Shown: piece by piece, positions 1 to 8,177 of the stretch
Layout of the letters: each line of letters opens with the position of its first letter
How positions within the stretch are numbered: position 1 is the stretch's first letter
Assembly (NCBI RefSeq): GCF_009932475.1
Contig: NZ_BJOV01000005.1
Span: forward strand, 1-64,000
Direction of reading: 5' to 3'
DNA: 64,000 bases
Source of the DNA: Gordonia spumicola
Lineage (GTDB): Bacteria > Actinomycetota > Actinomycetes > Mycobacteriales > Mycobacteriaceae
Translations under genes and position numbers: made by a program
The notes under the pieces: generated by a model
The model's database searches: none
The model's input: the letters and a program-made list of their open reading frames with translations, nothing else
What the model was told of the DNA's origin: nothing

Positions 1-26
1 CCTCATACGAGGGATACGTTCAGTGT

Positions 27-48
27 GAACTTAGGTGACACTAAGTTC
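27..48. promoter_or_regulatory. Inverted repeat, possible operator
   Basis: Perfect 8-bp arms (gaacttag at 27-34 and ctaagttc at 41-48) are separated by 6 bases. The size and spacing suit a dimeric repressor site. The binding protein and the regulated gene are unknown. Confidence 0.35.
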
Positions 49-195
49 AATCTCACCCGAGCAGCGAAACGTTCGCCGTTTGTAACCTGTGTGACTCATA
101 AGAAGCCGACCAGCGGGTCGTTATGCCCGATAAGCTGGTTAAGTGGCGTCGAAAGTAGATGGAACCGTCCGTCACGAACGAAACGTGCCGAACGC

Positions 196-211
196 TGTGA
201 ACTTCGTCACG
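196..211. promoter_or_regulatory. CRP/GlxR-like binding site
   Basis: TGTGA-acttcg-TCACG matches the TGTGA-N6-TCACA pattern of actinobacterial CRP-family (GlxR/Cmr) sites at 9 of 10 fixed positions. Its place in a promoter-like non-coding stretch supports a real site. The target gene lies outside the window. Confidence 0.4.
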
Positions 212-310
212 ATGTGTAACGAGTCGATCTGTGCCTATGCGGTCACCTGCGCGAAGTCCGTGCCATTCTGCCCGGATCGGACGTCGTCCAGACGATCGTG
301 CGACGACACG

Positions 311-352
311 AAAAAGGGCGGGTCTTCACGTCGACGACGTGAAGACCCGCCC
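311..352 (-). terminator. Rho-independent terminator of the thiolase gene
   Basis: A perfect 17-bp stem (316-332 with 336-352, loop gac) begins 16 bases after the thiolase stop codon. On the minus strand it is followed by TTTTT (bases 315-311). This is a classic intrinsic terminator and the best-formed one in the window. Confidence 0.85.
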
Positions 353-368
353 TTCGGGTCGGGGACGA

Positions 369-1592
369 TCAGCTCAGGCGCTCGAGGACCATCGCCATGC
401 CCTGGCCGCCGCCGACGCACATCGACTCGATGCCGAACTGCTTGTCGGACGTCTGCAGGTTGTTGAGCAGCGTCGTGGTGATGCGGGCGCCGGTCATGCC
501 GAACGGGTGGCCCAGCGCGATCGCGCCGCCCGAGACGTTCAGCTTGTCGTGGTCGATGCCCAGCTCGTTGGCCGAACCCAGCACCTGAACCGCGAAGGCC
601 TCGTTGATCTCGAACAGGTCGATGTCGCCGATGCCCATGTTCGCCACGCGAAGGGCCTTCTTGATCGCCTCGATCGGGCCGAGGCCCATGATCTCCGGCG
701 ACAGGCCCGTCGCCGCGGTCGACACGATGCGGGCCAGCGGCGTGAGGCCGAGTTCCTTGGCCTTGGTGTCGCTCATGATGACGAGAGCAGCCGCGCCGTC
801 GTTCAGCGGGCAGGCGTTGCCCGCGGTGATGGTGCCGTCGGGGCGGAACACCGGATTCAGCTGCGAGATCTTCTCGTACGTGGTGCCCGCGCGCGGACCG
901 TCGTCGGTCGAGACTGTGCTGCCGTCGGGAAGCGTCACCGGGTCGATCTCGCGGGCGAAGAAGCCGCTGTTGATCGCGGCCTCGGCGCGGTTCTGCGACA
1001 GGACGCCCCAGCGGTCCTGATCCTCGCGCGAGATGCCGGTGTACGTCGCGACGTTCTCCGCCGTCTGACCCATCGCGATGTAGACGTCGGGGATCAGGCC
1101 GTCCTCGCGGGGATCGTGCCATGCGCCCTGGCCGCCCTCGGCGGTCTTAGCGGTGCGGGCCTGCGCGTCGTCGAAGAGCGGGTTCTTCGAGTTCGGAGCG
1201 CCATCCGCGCCACCCGAGACGCCGAAGCTGGAGACGCTCTCGACACCGGCCGAGATGAAGACGTCGCCCTCGCCGGCCTTGATCGCGTGCAGCGCCATGC
1301 GCGTCGTCTGCAGCGACGACGAGCAGTAGCGGTTCACGGTGACGCCGGGAACGTGGTCGAGGCCCAGCTGGACGGCGACCGAACGGGCGATGTTGTAGCC
1401 GCCCTGGCCGCCGGGCTGGCCGATGCCGAGGTGGATGTCCTCGATCAGTGCGGTGTCGAGCGCGGGCACCTTCGCCAGCGCTGCGGCGATCATCTGCCGC
1501 GAGAGTTCGTCGGGTCGTACGTCCTTGAGGGATCCCTTGCCGGCGCGCCCGATCGGCGAACGTGCATGGGCCACAATCACTGCTTCTGCCAT
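369..1592 (-). CDS. fadA3: Acetyl-CoA C-acetyltransferase (thiolase, FadA3-like)
   Basis: Thiolase of 407 residues, the usual family length. It would cleave 3-ketoacyl-CoA with CoA, or condense two acyl-CoAs, in the cytosol. The active-site set is visible: Cys90 in NRYCSSSLQ, His362 in ALGHPFG and Cys392 in CVGGGQG. The ATG at 1592 is chosen because [15 protein letters not shown] matches thiolase N-termini; an upstream in-frame ATG would add ten unlike residues. The sequence and the neighbouring cbs and metB genes match my memory of the M. tuberculosis Rv1074c (fadA3) locus. It is divergent from cbs and ends in a strong terminator. Substrate chain length cannot be read from the sequence. Confidence 0.9.
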   Translation of the reverse strand: MAEAVIVAHARSPIGRAGKGSLKDVRPDELSRQMIAAALAKVPALDTALIEDIHLGIGQPGGQGGYNIARSVAVQLGLDHVPGVTVNRYCSSSLQTTRMALHAIKAGEGDVFISAGVESVSSFGVSGGADGAPNSKNPLFDDAQARTAKTAEGGQGAWHDPREDGLIPDVYIAMGQTAENVATYTGISREDQDRWGVLSQNRAEAAINSGFFAREIDPVTLPDGSTVSTDDGPRAGTTYEKISQLNPVFRPDGTITAGNACPLNDGAAALVIMSDTKAKELGLTPLARIVSTAATGLSPEIMGLGPIEAIKKALRVANMGIGDIDLFEINEAFAVQVLGSANELGIDHDKLNVSGGAIALGHPFGMTGARITTTLLNNLQTSDKQFGIESMCVGGGQGMAMVLERLS

Positions 1593-1690
1593 GCGCGTCA
1601 GGATACGTGAACGTGTTCTCATTCTGAAGACTTAGGTGCATGTAGCGGCCCGGTCCGGTGGAATCGCACGCGAGGTGGGACCATGGACGC

Positions 1691-3100
1691 ATGCGCATCG
1701 CCAATCATGTCGTGGACCTGGTCGGAAACACTCCGCTCGTCAAGCTCAACTCGGTCGTCAAGCCGGGATCGGGCCTCGTCGCCGCGAAGATCGAATACCT
1801 GAACCCCGGCGGCAGCTCCAAGGACCGCATCGCCACCCGGATGATCGACGCCGCCGAGAAGTCGGGCGAGCTGAAGCCCGGCGGCACCATCGTCGAACCG
1901 ACGTCCGGCAACACCGGCGTTGGCCTGGCGCTCGTCGCCCAGCAGCGCGGGTACAAGTGCGTCTTCGTGTGCCCCGACAAGGTGGCCGAGGACAAGCGGA
2001 ACGTGCTGCGCGCGTACGGAGCCGAGGTCGTCGTGTGCCCGACCGCCGTCCCGCCGGAGCACCCGGACAGCTACTACAACGTCTCCGATCGCCTCACGCG
2101 TGAGATCCCGGGGGCCTGGAAGCCGAACCAGTACGCCAACCCGGCCGGTCCGCAGAGCCACTACGAGACCACCGGTCCGGAGATCTGGCGCGACACCGAC
2201 GGCACCGTGACGCACTTCGTCGCGGGCGTCGGGACCGGCGGCACCATCACCGGCACCGGCCGCTACCTCAAGGAGGTGTCCGACGGTGGCGTCAAGGTCG
2301 TCGGAGTCGACCCCGAGGGGTCGGTGTACTCCGGCGGATCGGGCCGCCCGTACCTCGTCGAAGGCGTCGGCGAGGACTTCTGGCCCGCCGCGTACGACCC
2401 GACCGTCCCCGACGAGATCATCGCCGTCTCCGACTCCGACTCGTTCGAGATGACCCGCCGCCTCGCCCGCGAGGAAGGCCTCCTCGTCGGCGGATCGTGC
2501 GGCATGGTGATCGTCGCCGCCCTCGAAGTGGCCGAGCGTGAGGGCCCGGACGCCGTCGTCGTCGCACTGCTGCCCGACGGTGGACGCGGCTACCTGTCCA
2601 AGATCTTCAACGACGACTGGATGAGCAGCTACGGCTTCCTCCGCACTCCGCTCAGCGGCGGCGACGTCCCGCAGTCGAACGTCGGCGATGTGCTGCGCGG
2701 AAAGTCGGGCGCCCTGCCCGACCTCGTCCACACGCACCCACAGGAGACGCTGCGCGACGCGATCGAGATCCTCCGGGAGTACGGAGTGTCGCAGATGCCC
2801 GTCGTCGGAGCCGAGCCGCCCATCATGGCCGGTGAGATCAACGGTGCCGTCACCGAACGGGACCTGCTGTCGGCCGTGTTCGAGGGCCGCGCCAACCTGG
2901 CCGACCCGGTGTCGGCGCACATGGGCGAGGCGTTCCCGCTCATCGGCTCCGGCGAGCCCGTGTCGGCCGCCATGAAGGCGCTCGGCGAGTCCGACGCGCT
3001 GATGGTCGTCGAAGAGGGCAAGCCCGTCGGCGTCATCACCCGCCACGATCTCCTCGCATTCGCGAGCACCCACCCGATCGCCGCTGTTCAGGAGGACTGA
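1691..3100 (+). CDS. cbs: Cystathionine beta-synthase
   Basis: PLP enzyme joining homocysteine and serine into cystathionine, the first step of transsulfuration. Of 469 residues, roughly 1-320 form the PLP fold-type II catalytic domain: Lys44 in GGSSKDR binds PLP, TSGNTG (71-76) and the GTGGT loop hold the cofactor phosphate. Residues from about 345 form two CBS domains ending in a GVITRHDLL motif. The start at 1691 (MRIANHVV) matches the mycobacterial protein; an earlier in-frame ATG at 1658 adds unrelated residues. It is followed 4 bases later by metB, so the two probably form one transcript making and using cystathionine. Confidence 0.95.
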   Translation: MRIANHVVDLVGNTPLVKLNSVVKPGSGLVAAKIEYLNPGGSSKDRIATRMIDAAEKSGELKPGGTIVEPTSGNTGVGLALVAQQRGYKCVFVCPDKVAEDKRNVLRAYGAEVVVCPTAVPPEHPDSYYNVSDRLTREIPGAWKPNQYANPAGPQSHYETTGPEIWRDTDGTVTHFVAGVGTGGTITGTGRYLKEVSDGGVKVVGVDPEGSVYSGGSGRPYLVEGVGEDFWPAAYDPTVPDEIIAVSDSDSFEMTRRLAREEGLLVGGSCGMVIVAALEVAEREGPDAVVVALLPDGGRGYLSKIFNDDWMSSYGFLRTPLSGGDVPQSNVGDVLRGKSGALPDLVHTHPQETLRDAIEILREYGVSQMPVVGAEPPIMAGEINGAVTERDLLSAVFEGRANLADPVSAHMGEAFPLIGSGEPVSAAMKALGESDALMVVEEGKPVGVITRHDLLAFASTHPIAAVQED

Positions 3101-3104
3101 GAAC

Positions 3105-4247
3105 ATGACCGACCAGGGATTCTCCACCAAGGCCATCCACGCGGGCTGGGATCCGGACCCGCAGACCGGCGCCGTCAACGTTCCGATCTACGCGTCGTCG
3201 ACCTTCGCGCAGGACGGTGTCGGCGGCATGCGCGACGGCTTCGAGTACGCGCGCACCGGCAACCCGACACGCCGCGTCCTCGAGGCCAACATGGCGGCCA
3301 TCGAGGCGGGAACGTACGGCCGCGGGTTCTCGTCCGGCATGGCCGCGACCGACGCGCTGCTGCGCGCATCGCTGCGCCCCGGCGATCACCTCGTGATCCC
3401 CAATGACGCGTACGGCGGCACGTTCCGCCTGATCGACAAGGTGTTCAGCCAGTGGGGGATCACCTACTCGGTGGCGCCCGTCGTCGACGCCGATGCCGTC
3501 GCCGCGGCGATCACGCCGAACACCAAGCTCGTGTGGATCGAGACGCCGACCAACCCGCTCCTCAACGTAGGCGACATCGCGGCCCTGGCCGACGTCGCGC
3601 ACGCGGCGGGCACCAAGCTCGTCGTCGACAACACCTTCGCGACGCCGTACCTGCAGCAGCCGCTGACGCTCGGCGCTGACGTCGTCCTGCATTCGACCAC
3701 CAAGTACCTCGGCGGGCACTCCGACGTGGTCGGCGGAGCGATCGTCACCGACGACGAGCAACTCGACGCCGACATCGCCTTCCTGCAGAACGGCGCGGGC
3801 GGCGTCCCCGGCCCGTTCGACGCCTACCTGACCATGCGCGGCATCAAGACGCTCGCCGTGCGCATGGACCGCCACTGCGACAACGCCGAGAAGATCGTCG
3901 ACTTCTTCCAGGGTCACGACAAGATCGAGAAGGTCCTCTACCCGGGTCTCGCCGATCATCCGGGCCACGACGCCGCGGCCAAGCAGATGTCGCGGTTCGG
4001 CGGGATGATCTCCGTCCTGGTCAAGGGCGGGCAGGACGCGGCGCAGGAGTTCTGCGCGCGGACCAAGGTGTTCACCCTCGCCGAATCGCTCGGCGGCATC
4101 GAATCGCTGATCGAGCATCCCGGTGCGATGACCCACGCCTCCACCGCGGGGTCGCTTCTGGAGGTTCCGGACAACCTCGTCCGCCTCTCCGTCGGCATCG
4201 AAGACGTCGAGGATCTTCTCGCCGACGTCGACCAGGCCCTCGCCTGA
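3105..4247 (+). CDS. metB: Cystathionine gamma-synthase / gamma-lyase family enzyme
   Basis: Cys/Met-metabolism PLP enzyme of 380 residues. The PLP lysine is Lys200 in HSTTKYLGGHSDVVGG, and the Tyr/Arg pair in YARTGNPTRR is the cofactor-binding signature. It makes cystathionine from an acylated homoserine and cysteine, or, in a reverse transsulfuration role, cleaves cystathionine; the sequence alone does not decide. A GGAGGA ribosome site lies in the end of cbs, 9 bases before the ATG. The pra gene found between cbs and metB in M. tuberculosis (from memory) is absent. The gene ends 14 bases before a long hairpin. Confidence 0.93.
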   Translation: MTDQGFSTKAIHAGWDPDPQTGAVNVPIYASSTFAQDGVGGMRDGFEYARTGNPTRRVLEANMAAIEAGTYGRGFSSGMAATDALLRASLRPGDHLVIPNDAYGGTFRLIDKVFSQWGITYSVAPVVDADAVAAAITPNTKLVWIETPTNPLLNVGDIAALADVAHAAGTKLVVDNTFATPYLQQPLTLGADVVLHSTTKYLGGHSDVVGGAIVTDDEQLDADIAFLQNGAGGVPGPFDAYLTMRGIKTLAVRMDRHCDNAEKIVDFFQGHDKIEKVLYPGLADHPGHDAAAKQMSRFGGMISVLVKGGQDAAQEFCARTKVFTLAESLGGIESLIEHPGAMTHASTAGSLLEVPDNLVRLSVGIEDVEDLLADVDQALA

Positions 4248-4261
4248 CAGTTCTGTCTCAA

Positions 4262-4308
4262 CTTCGGCACTCGAACCGGGCTCTGCTCCCGGTCCGAGTG
4301 CCGAAGTG
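4262..4308. repeat. 47-bp hairpin, left copy flanking the AbiEi/DUF559 gene
   Basis: 20-bp arms (4262-4281 and 4289-4308, one mismatch) surround a 7-base loop. Its reverse complement matches the hairpin at 5260-5306 at 44 of 47 positions, so the two are inverted copies at each end of one gene. It probably also terminates metB and the opposing gene. No T-tract follows on either strand. Confidence 0.8.
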
Positions 4309-4311
4309 GTT

Positions 4312-5214
4312 TCAGGCCGCGATTTGCCGTTGGTCAATCGCGGTGGTGAGTTCGCGGAAGACGTCGTCGGGCGAGTAGGTGAGGCGTTTCCAGGTGAAGA
4401 TGAGCGGGAGCCACCGCAGCCCGATGAGCATGTTGGTCGTCTCCTGGTCTCGTTCCCAGCGGTCGTGGCTTCGGTGGAAGGCCCAGCCGTGCAGGGACAC
4501 GGCGACCTGTTCGGCCGGCCACACGAAGTCCATCCGACGATCGCCGACCCACTCCTGCTGCTTCCAGCCGCTGATGCGGCGCCGCTGCAGGAATCGGACG
4601 AACTTCCGTTCCAGCTCCGACTCGGACAGGTCTTCCGCCGAGGTGAGGATCTCGCGTGCCTGCGCCATTCCGTACGCGCCGGAGTTCCGGTTCAGAGCGG
4701 CCCGCAATTCGCCGAGTGTCACGACCTTCTTCTGCAGAGCCCGGTCCATCATGGCGATGCCGTCCTTCATCGCTGAAGAGGCGGCGAGAACTGTCAGCGC
4801 GAGGCCCGTGGTCGGCACACCGCGCACTCGGGTCAGGTCCTCAGCCGGAAACGATCGTCGGCGCACCGTCGTCTCGACGGCGCAGTACGCGCTGCCGTGG
4901 CCTGAGCGGGGCACCGACAGAGTTACCGGGCTCGACACGTCGCGCGTCAGGCCGTGCAACCATGCGGCCGACGTGCGATCGACCACGCCGTGGTGTGCGG
5001 CAGTCGCCACTCGCAAGCTTCCGATCGGGGTCATGTGGTGTTCGGCGGAAAGGAACACCGATCTCGCGTGTGGAATCCACAGACCTTCCGACGTCTTGTA
5101 TCGGATTTGGTCGTCGGTGAGTCCGAGTTCTCGTGCCTGAGCGGTGGTGATGACACCGTCGTGGTCGGCGAGGAACTGTGCGGTACGAACGGCAGTCGAT
5201 GGTGTGGCCCCCAT
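4312..5214 (-). CDS. AbiEi-type winged-helix / degenerate DUF559 protein
   Basis: A 300-residue protein. The N-terminus (about 10-60, DHDGVITTAQARELGLTDDQI) resembles the AbiEi antitoxin winged helix. The C-terminus (about 210-290) resembles the DUF559 very-short-patch-repair-like endonuclease fold: MDFVWP, then a strand and HGWAFH. In active relatives that strand reads roughly E-x-DG with H following; here it is VAVSLHGWAFH, so both acidic positions seem lost and nuclease activity is doubtful. No AbiEii toxin partner is adjacent. Composition is lower in G+C than its neighbours (37 of 60 in 4381-4440). It sits between inverted hairpin copies. Function is not established; a DNA-binding or remnant defence role is inference. 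Confidence 0.7.
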   Translation of the reverse strand: MGATPSTAVRTAQFLADHDGVITTAQARELGLTDDQIRYKTSEGLWIPHARSVFLSAEHHMTPIGSLRVATAAHHGVVDRTSAAWLHGLTRDVSSPVTLSVPRSGHGSAYCAVETTVRRRSFPAEDLTRVRGVPTTGLALTVLAASSAMKDGIAMMDRALQKKVVTLGELRAALNRNSGAYGMAQAREILTSAEDLSESELERKFVRFLQRRRISGWKQQEWVGDRRMDFVWPAEQVAVSLHGWAFHRSHDRWERDQETTNMLIGLRWLPLIFTWKRLTYSPDDVFRELTTAIDQRQIAA

Positions 5215-5259
5215 ATTCAGTTAGACGCGCGAAAGACATGAACGGTTCCACCTACGCGG

Positions 5260-5306
5260 ACTTCGGCACTCGAACCGGGACCAGAGCCCGGTTCGAGCGC
5301 CGAAGT
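5260..5306. repeat. 47-bp hairpin, right copy flanking the AbiEi/DUF559 gene
   Basis: Arms 5260-5279 and 5287-5306 with a 7-base loop; the left arm is identical to that of the copy at 4262-4281. It lies 4 bases past the stop of the SRPBCC gene and upstream of the AbiEi/DUF559 gene, so it may terminate the former. Confidence 0.8.
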
Positions 5307-5310
5307 CGAA

Positions 5311-5808
5311 TCAGAAGGTCGCGAAGTGCTTCACCGTGTCCGTTCGGACGGTACCGAACGCGCCGGACGCGATGGGGCCGGAGAGGAAGGGCGGGAGACC
5401 TGCGCCCGCGAGTTCCATGGCGAACTTCCAGACCAGCCGCGCGCCGTGAGCGGCGGGGGACACCTCGGTGTACTCGCCGAACTTCTTCAGACCGGGAATG
5501 TTGGCCCGGACGCCGTGGAACGCGTGCCGATACGTCGACGACTCAGCGTCCTCGTCCCAGAGGAAGAAGACCTCGTCCATCCTCACCCAGCCCGGTGAGA
5601 GAGCGACGGACCGCGTGGTGCCGACGTGGTGGGGCTCCGGCGACGTGTAGGTGACCGACCGCAGGGCGCGGCACCAGTCGAGGGTGTTCTGGCGGGTGAA
5701 CTCCGCCCAGGCGGTCTCCGGCGCGACCGGCAGTGTCACGTCGATCACGTATGTCATGGGAGCGGAGTCGAAGAAGGATTCGTCGAAAGGTGCGAGGTCG
5801 AAGGCCAT
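5311..5808 (-). CDS. SRPBCC / polyketide-cyclase-like family protein
   Basis: A 165-residue single-domain protein with the START/SRPBCC pattern: a first strand (TYVIDVTLPVAPETAWAEF) with the usual V-x-x-PxxxxW opening, a central block of strands and a long C-terminal helix. Such proteins bind a hydrophobic ligand in a cavity. No catalytic residues can be assigned and the ligand is unknown. It runs opposite to the HTH gene on its right, with 84 bases between the two starts. It ends at the right hairpin of the neighbouring cassette. Confidence 0.75.
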   Translation of the reverse strand: MAFDLAPFDESFFDSAPMTYVIDVTLPVAPETAWAEFTRQNTLDWCRALRSVTYTSPEPHHVGTTRSVALSPGWVRMDEVFFLWDEDAESSTYRHAFHGVRANIPGLKKFGEYTEVSPAAHGARLVWKFAMELAGAGLPPFLSGPIASGAFGTVRTDTVKHFATF

Positions 5809-5892
5809 TCGCGAAGTCTAGTGCCCCGACCGTCGAGCACTGCACAACTCGGTGGGCAGACAATTCGTTGTGCGTCCACCAGGGTTGATCGG

Positions 5893-6261
5893 GTGAATGC
5901 GGCGCGGTGGGGATCCCTCGAATGGGGCACCTACGCGTACTCGTTCGGGCATCGCCTCGTGGTGATCCGGAAGGAGCGCGGCTACTCGCAGGAGCAGCTC
6001 GCCGAACGCAGCGGCCTGCACCGCAATCAGATCTCCAACCTCGAGCGGGGAACCAGCAATCGGGACCCGTTCGTCTCCGATCCGCAGATGTCGACCGTGT
6101 ACCGGCTCGCCCGCGCACTCGACGTGCCGCCGTCCTATCTGCTGCCCGACCTCGAGTCGCAGGTGCGTGGACGTTCGTCGGAGCAGATGTCGTCCGAGGC
6201 GTTGTCGATCATCGAGACCCGGCTGCGCGACGACCTCGAATTCCTCCGCACCGACCGCTGA
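5893..6261 (+). CDS. XRE-family helix-turn-helix regulator
   Basis: A 122-residue protein. An XRE helix-turn-helix occupies about residues 17-75 (LVVIRKERGYSQEQLAERSGL, then HRNQISNLERG), followed by a short C-terminal tail. GTG 5893 is preferred because an AGGG lies upstream and the reading frame before it has no protein-like content. It has no membrane segment or ligand domain, so it is a bare DNA-binding repressor. The target is unknown; the divergent SRPBCC gene is a candidate because the two share a promoter region. Confidence 0.8.
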   Translation: MNAARWGSLEWGTYAYSFGHRLVVIRKERGYSQEQLAERSGLHRNQISNLERGTSNRDPFVSDPQMSTVYRLARALDVPPSYLLPDLESQVRGRSSEQMSSEALSIIETRLRDDLEFLRTDR

Positions 6262-6266
6262 AACGA

Positions 6267-6306
6267 CTCAGCGGCACCGGTCGCCGAGGCGTCCGATGCC
6301 GCTGAG
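6267..6306. terminator. Hairpin between convergent HTH and greA genes
   Basis: 10-bp perfect arms (ctcagcggca at 6267-6276, tgccgctgag at 6297-6306) enclose a 20-base loop in the 54-base gap between two converging genes. There is no clear T-tract. It is probably a bidirectional terminator. Confidence 0.5.
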
Positions 6307-6315
6307 GGCACTCGA

Positions 6316-6804
6316 TCAGGAGTGGTACGGCTCCGCGCTGACCAGTGTGACGGTGATCTTCGCACCGCTGGGCACCGTGTACTCGCGCGACTCGCCGACG
6401 GTGGCGTCGAGGATCGCGGCGCCGAGCGGTGAGCTCGGCGAGTAGATCTCGATCTCGCCCGAACCCTCTTCGCGCGTCGCGATGAGGAAGGTCTCCTTGT
6501 CCGACTCGTCGCCGTCGTAGTAGACGGTCACAACCGAACCGGGGAGTGCCACACCCGACTGAGTGGGGGCCTCGCCGACCTTCGCGTTGTTCAGCAGGTC
6601 CTGCAGCTGGCGGATACGCGCCTCCTGCTGACCCTGCTCCTCGCGGGCCGCATGGTAACCGCCGTTCTCCTTGAGGTCGCCTTCTTCACGACGCTCGTTG
6701 ATCTCGGCGGCAATGACCGGACGATTCGCGATGAGCGAATCCAGCTCGCCGTTCAGTCGGTCGAACGACTCCTGCGTCAACCACGTAACGCGGGTATCAG
6801 TCAT
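6316..6804 (-). CDS. greA: Transcription elongation factor GreA
   Basis: 162 residues, the usual GreA length. It rescues backtracked RNA polymerase by stimulating cleavage of the 3' end of the transcript. The N-terminal coiled coil carries the acidic tip ([21 protein letters not shown]), and the C-terminal FKBP-like domain ends with [16 protein letters not shown]. The ATG at 6804 (MTDTRVTW) has a strong AAGGAGAT ribosome site just upstream; longer in-frame starts are not supported. The downstream order greA-DUF4307-mca is the mycobacterial one, here with a transporter gene added. Confidence 0.95.
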   Translation of the reverse strand: MTDTRVTWLTQESFDRLNGELDSLIANRPVIAAEINERREEGDLKENGGYHAAREEQGQQEARIRQLQDLLNNAKVGEAPTQSGVALPGSVVTVYYDGDESDKETFLIATREEGSGEIEIYSPSSPLGAAILDATVGESREYTVPSGAKITVTLVSAEPYHS

Positions 6805-6900
6805 TGTGATCTCCTTTGCTGTCCGCGATTGGACTGCGCTAAATGCAGCAACACGACCCCTTGCGAGGCCGTGCGCCAATCATCCTATCATTCGTGTGTT

Positions 6901-7650
6901 TTATGGCACACGCGACGCGTCGTCTTGTTGACGTGCGAGCCCTTCCCGGTATGACGGTTCGGCGCGCTTCAGGTATCCGACGACGGCGTACGTCACCGGC
7001 ATGACGACCACCTCGACCAGGGTCTTCCAGACGAATCCGATGACGACGTAGTTGATGAAGTCCGACCAGGTGGAGATTCCGATCGCGGTGGCCGCAATGG
7101 AGCAGAAGACGAGTGTGTCGAAGAACTCGCCGACGACCGTCGATCCGATGAGACGCGCCCACAGGCGACGTTCGCCCGCGCGTTCCTTCATCTTGACGAG
7201 GACGAGCGAGTTCAGGAGTTCGCCTACGACATATCCGGCCAGGCCCGCGGCGACGATCTGCGGCACCGATCCGAGCACGCCTTCGAAGCCGGCCTGATTG
7301 TCGTAGAAGCCGGCGGCGGGCAGCTTGATCGCGATCCAGAAACAGGCCGACGCGAGGAGGATCACCGCGAAGCCCGCCGCGATCGTCCGTCGCATCGCGC
7401 GGAAGCCGTACACCTCGCTGATGACGTCGCCGATCACGTAGCTCATCGGGAAGAGGAAGAACGCGCCGTCGGTGACGAGCCCGTTCACGTGCAGGGGACC
7501 GAGGTCGAAGTGCAGCCAGTCGTCGAACAGCACGACGGCCTTGGTGGCGGCGATGTTGCTGATCAACATGATCCCGACGAAGAGCGCCGTCAGGAACGGG
7601 AAGTACGGACTCGACAGTCTGGCGAAGACCGCCTTGTTCACGGTGCTCAC
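6901..7650 (-). CDS. Queuosine-precursor transporter (VUT/YhhQ family)
   Basis: A 249-residue integral membrane protein with about six hydrophobic segments (first FLTALFVGIMLISNIAATKA, last region TLVEVVVMPVTYAVVGYL). Family traits are the early ISN motif, a polar DGAFFLFPMSYVIGDVISEVYG segment and the GEFFDT segment. Members import queuosine precursors (preQ0/preQ1) for tRNA modification. Its start overlaps the end of the DUF4307 gene by 4 bases, so the two are co-transcribed. I saw no preQ1 riboswitch. No queuosine enzymes lie in the window to confirm the substrate. Confidence 0.85.
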   Translation of the reverse strand: MSTVNKAVFARLSSPYFPFLTALFVGIMLISNIAATKAVVLFDDWLHFDLGPLHVNGLVTDGAFFLFPMSYVIGDVISEVYGFRAMRRTIAAGFAVILLASACFWIAIKLPAAGFYDNQAGFEGVLGSVPQIVAAGLAGYVVGELLNSLVLVKMKERAGERRLWARLIGSTVVGEFFDTLVFCSIAATAIGISTWSDFINYVVIGFVWKTLVEVVVMPVTYAVVGYLKRAEPSYREGLARQQDDASRVP

Positions 7651-8129
7651 GCGGCCGGCTTCAGGTACGGCGGGACGTCGGCCGTGCAGCCGAAGACCTC
7701 GCCGATGACGGCCGGCGACGACGTCATGACCTCCGTGCGGGCCCCGACCTGCGTCTGCGTGCCCGCGGGGATGAGGACTTCGCGTCGTCCCACCTCGGAG
7801 CCGTCCTGCGCGCGGGCCCGGACGACGCAGGCGACGGCCTGGCCCGGGTCGCTGCGGTTGACCGTGTACTGGACGGCGACGTTGTCTGAGGAGAGGATCT
7901 CGAACGCGGTGGCCTCACCGGAGACGTCCGGATCGGCGAACTGCTTGTATCCCGCATACGCGAGACCGAGCCCGGCGACGACGACGAGCGCAGACAGCAC
8001 GTAGAACCACCGTTTCCGGTTGGACGCGGTCTGTTCCGTCGGGTATGTCGCACGTGGGCCGCTGCGGGGGATCGCGGGCTTCTCGTCGGATCCGTCGGGC
8101 TCCACACCGCCCCCGTCTGAACTGCTCAC
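7647..8129 (-). CDS. DUF4307 membrane-anchored protein
   Basis: A 160-residue protein: a polar proline-rich N-terminus (1-38), one membrane helix (about 40-62, WFYVLSALVVVAGLGLAYAGY) and an extracytoplasmic beta-rich domain with two cysteines (VACVV and FGCTAD). This is the DUF4307 pattern, equivalent to Rv1081c, which also sits beside greA and mca. Function is unknown. It is divergent from mca across 48 bases and overlaps the transporter gene downstream. Confidence 0.85.
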   Translation of the reverse strand: MSSSDGGGVEPDGSDEKPAIPRSGPRATYPTEQTASNRKRWFYVLSALVVVAGLGLAYAGYKQFADPDVSGEATAFEILSSDNVAVQYTVNRSDPGQAVACVVRARAQDGSEVGRREVLIPAGTQTQVGARTEVMTSSPAVIGEVFGCTADVPPYLKPAA

Positions 8130-8138
8130 GTGTCAATA

Positions 8139-8153
8139 CCTACCATGAGTAGG
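8139..8153. promoter_or_regulatory. Short palindrome in the mca / DUF4307 divergent promoter region
   Basis: cctac-catga-gtagg is a perfect 5-5-5 inverted repeat centred in the 48-base gap between two divergent genes. TACCAT at 8141-8146 could be a -10 box for mca. Either reading is weak. Confidence 0.3.
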
Positions 8154-8177
8154 AACAGCGAGCGAAGGTGAGGAAGC

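Larger units (their letters stand above)
1..310. other. Non-coding, AT-richer left edge, probably a promoter region for a gene beyond the window
   Basis: No convincing gene lies here; the short open frames lack a ribosome site and any recognisable protein. Composition is lower in G+C than the neighbouring genes: by hand, bases 61-120 hold 34 G+C of 60, against 40 of 60 in a typical core-gene line (55021-55080). The stretch holds an inverted repeat (27-48) and a CRP/GlxR-like site (196-211). The next gene to the right runs toward this region and ends in a terminator, so any promoter here most likely serves a leftward gene outside the window. That assignment is inference. Confidence 0.5.

Noticed and set aside
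25..466. Several short plus-strand open frames at the left edge
   Set aside because: No ribosome site, arginine-rich or random composition, and overlap with the terminator and end of the thiolase gene.
231..1610. 459-residue frame on the plus strand
   Set aside because: It is the antisense shadow of fadA3, which has complete thiolase motifs. Long shadow frames are normal at this G+C content.
1619..4337. Two long minus-strand frames opposite cbs and metB
   Set aside because: Composition is Arg/Val/Asp-rich without motifs; the plus-strand genes are certain.
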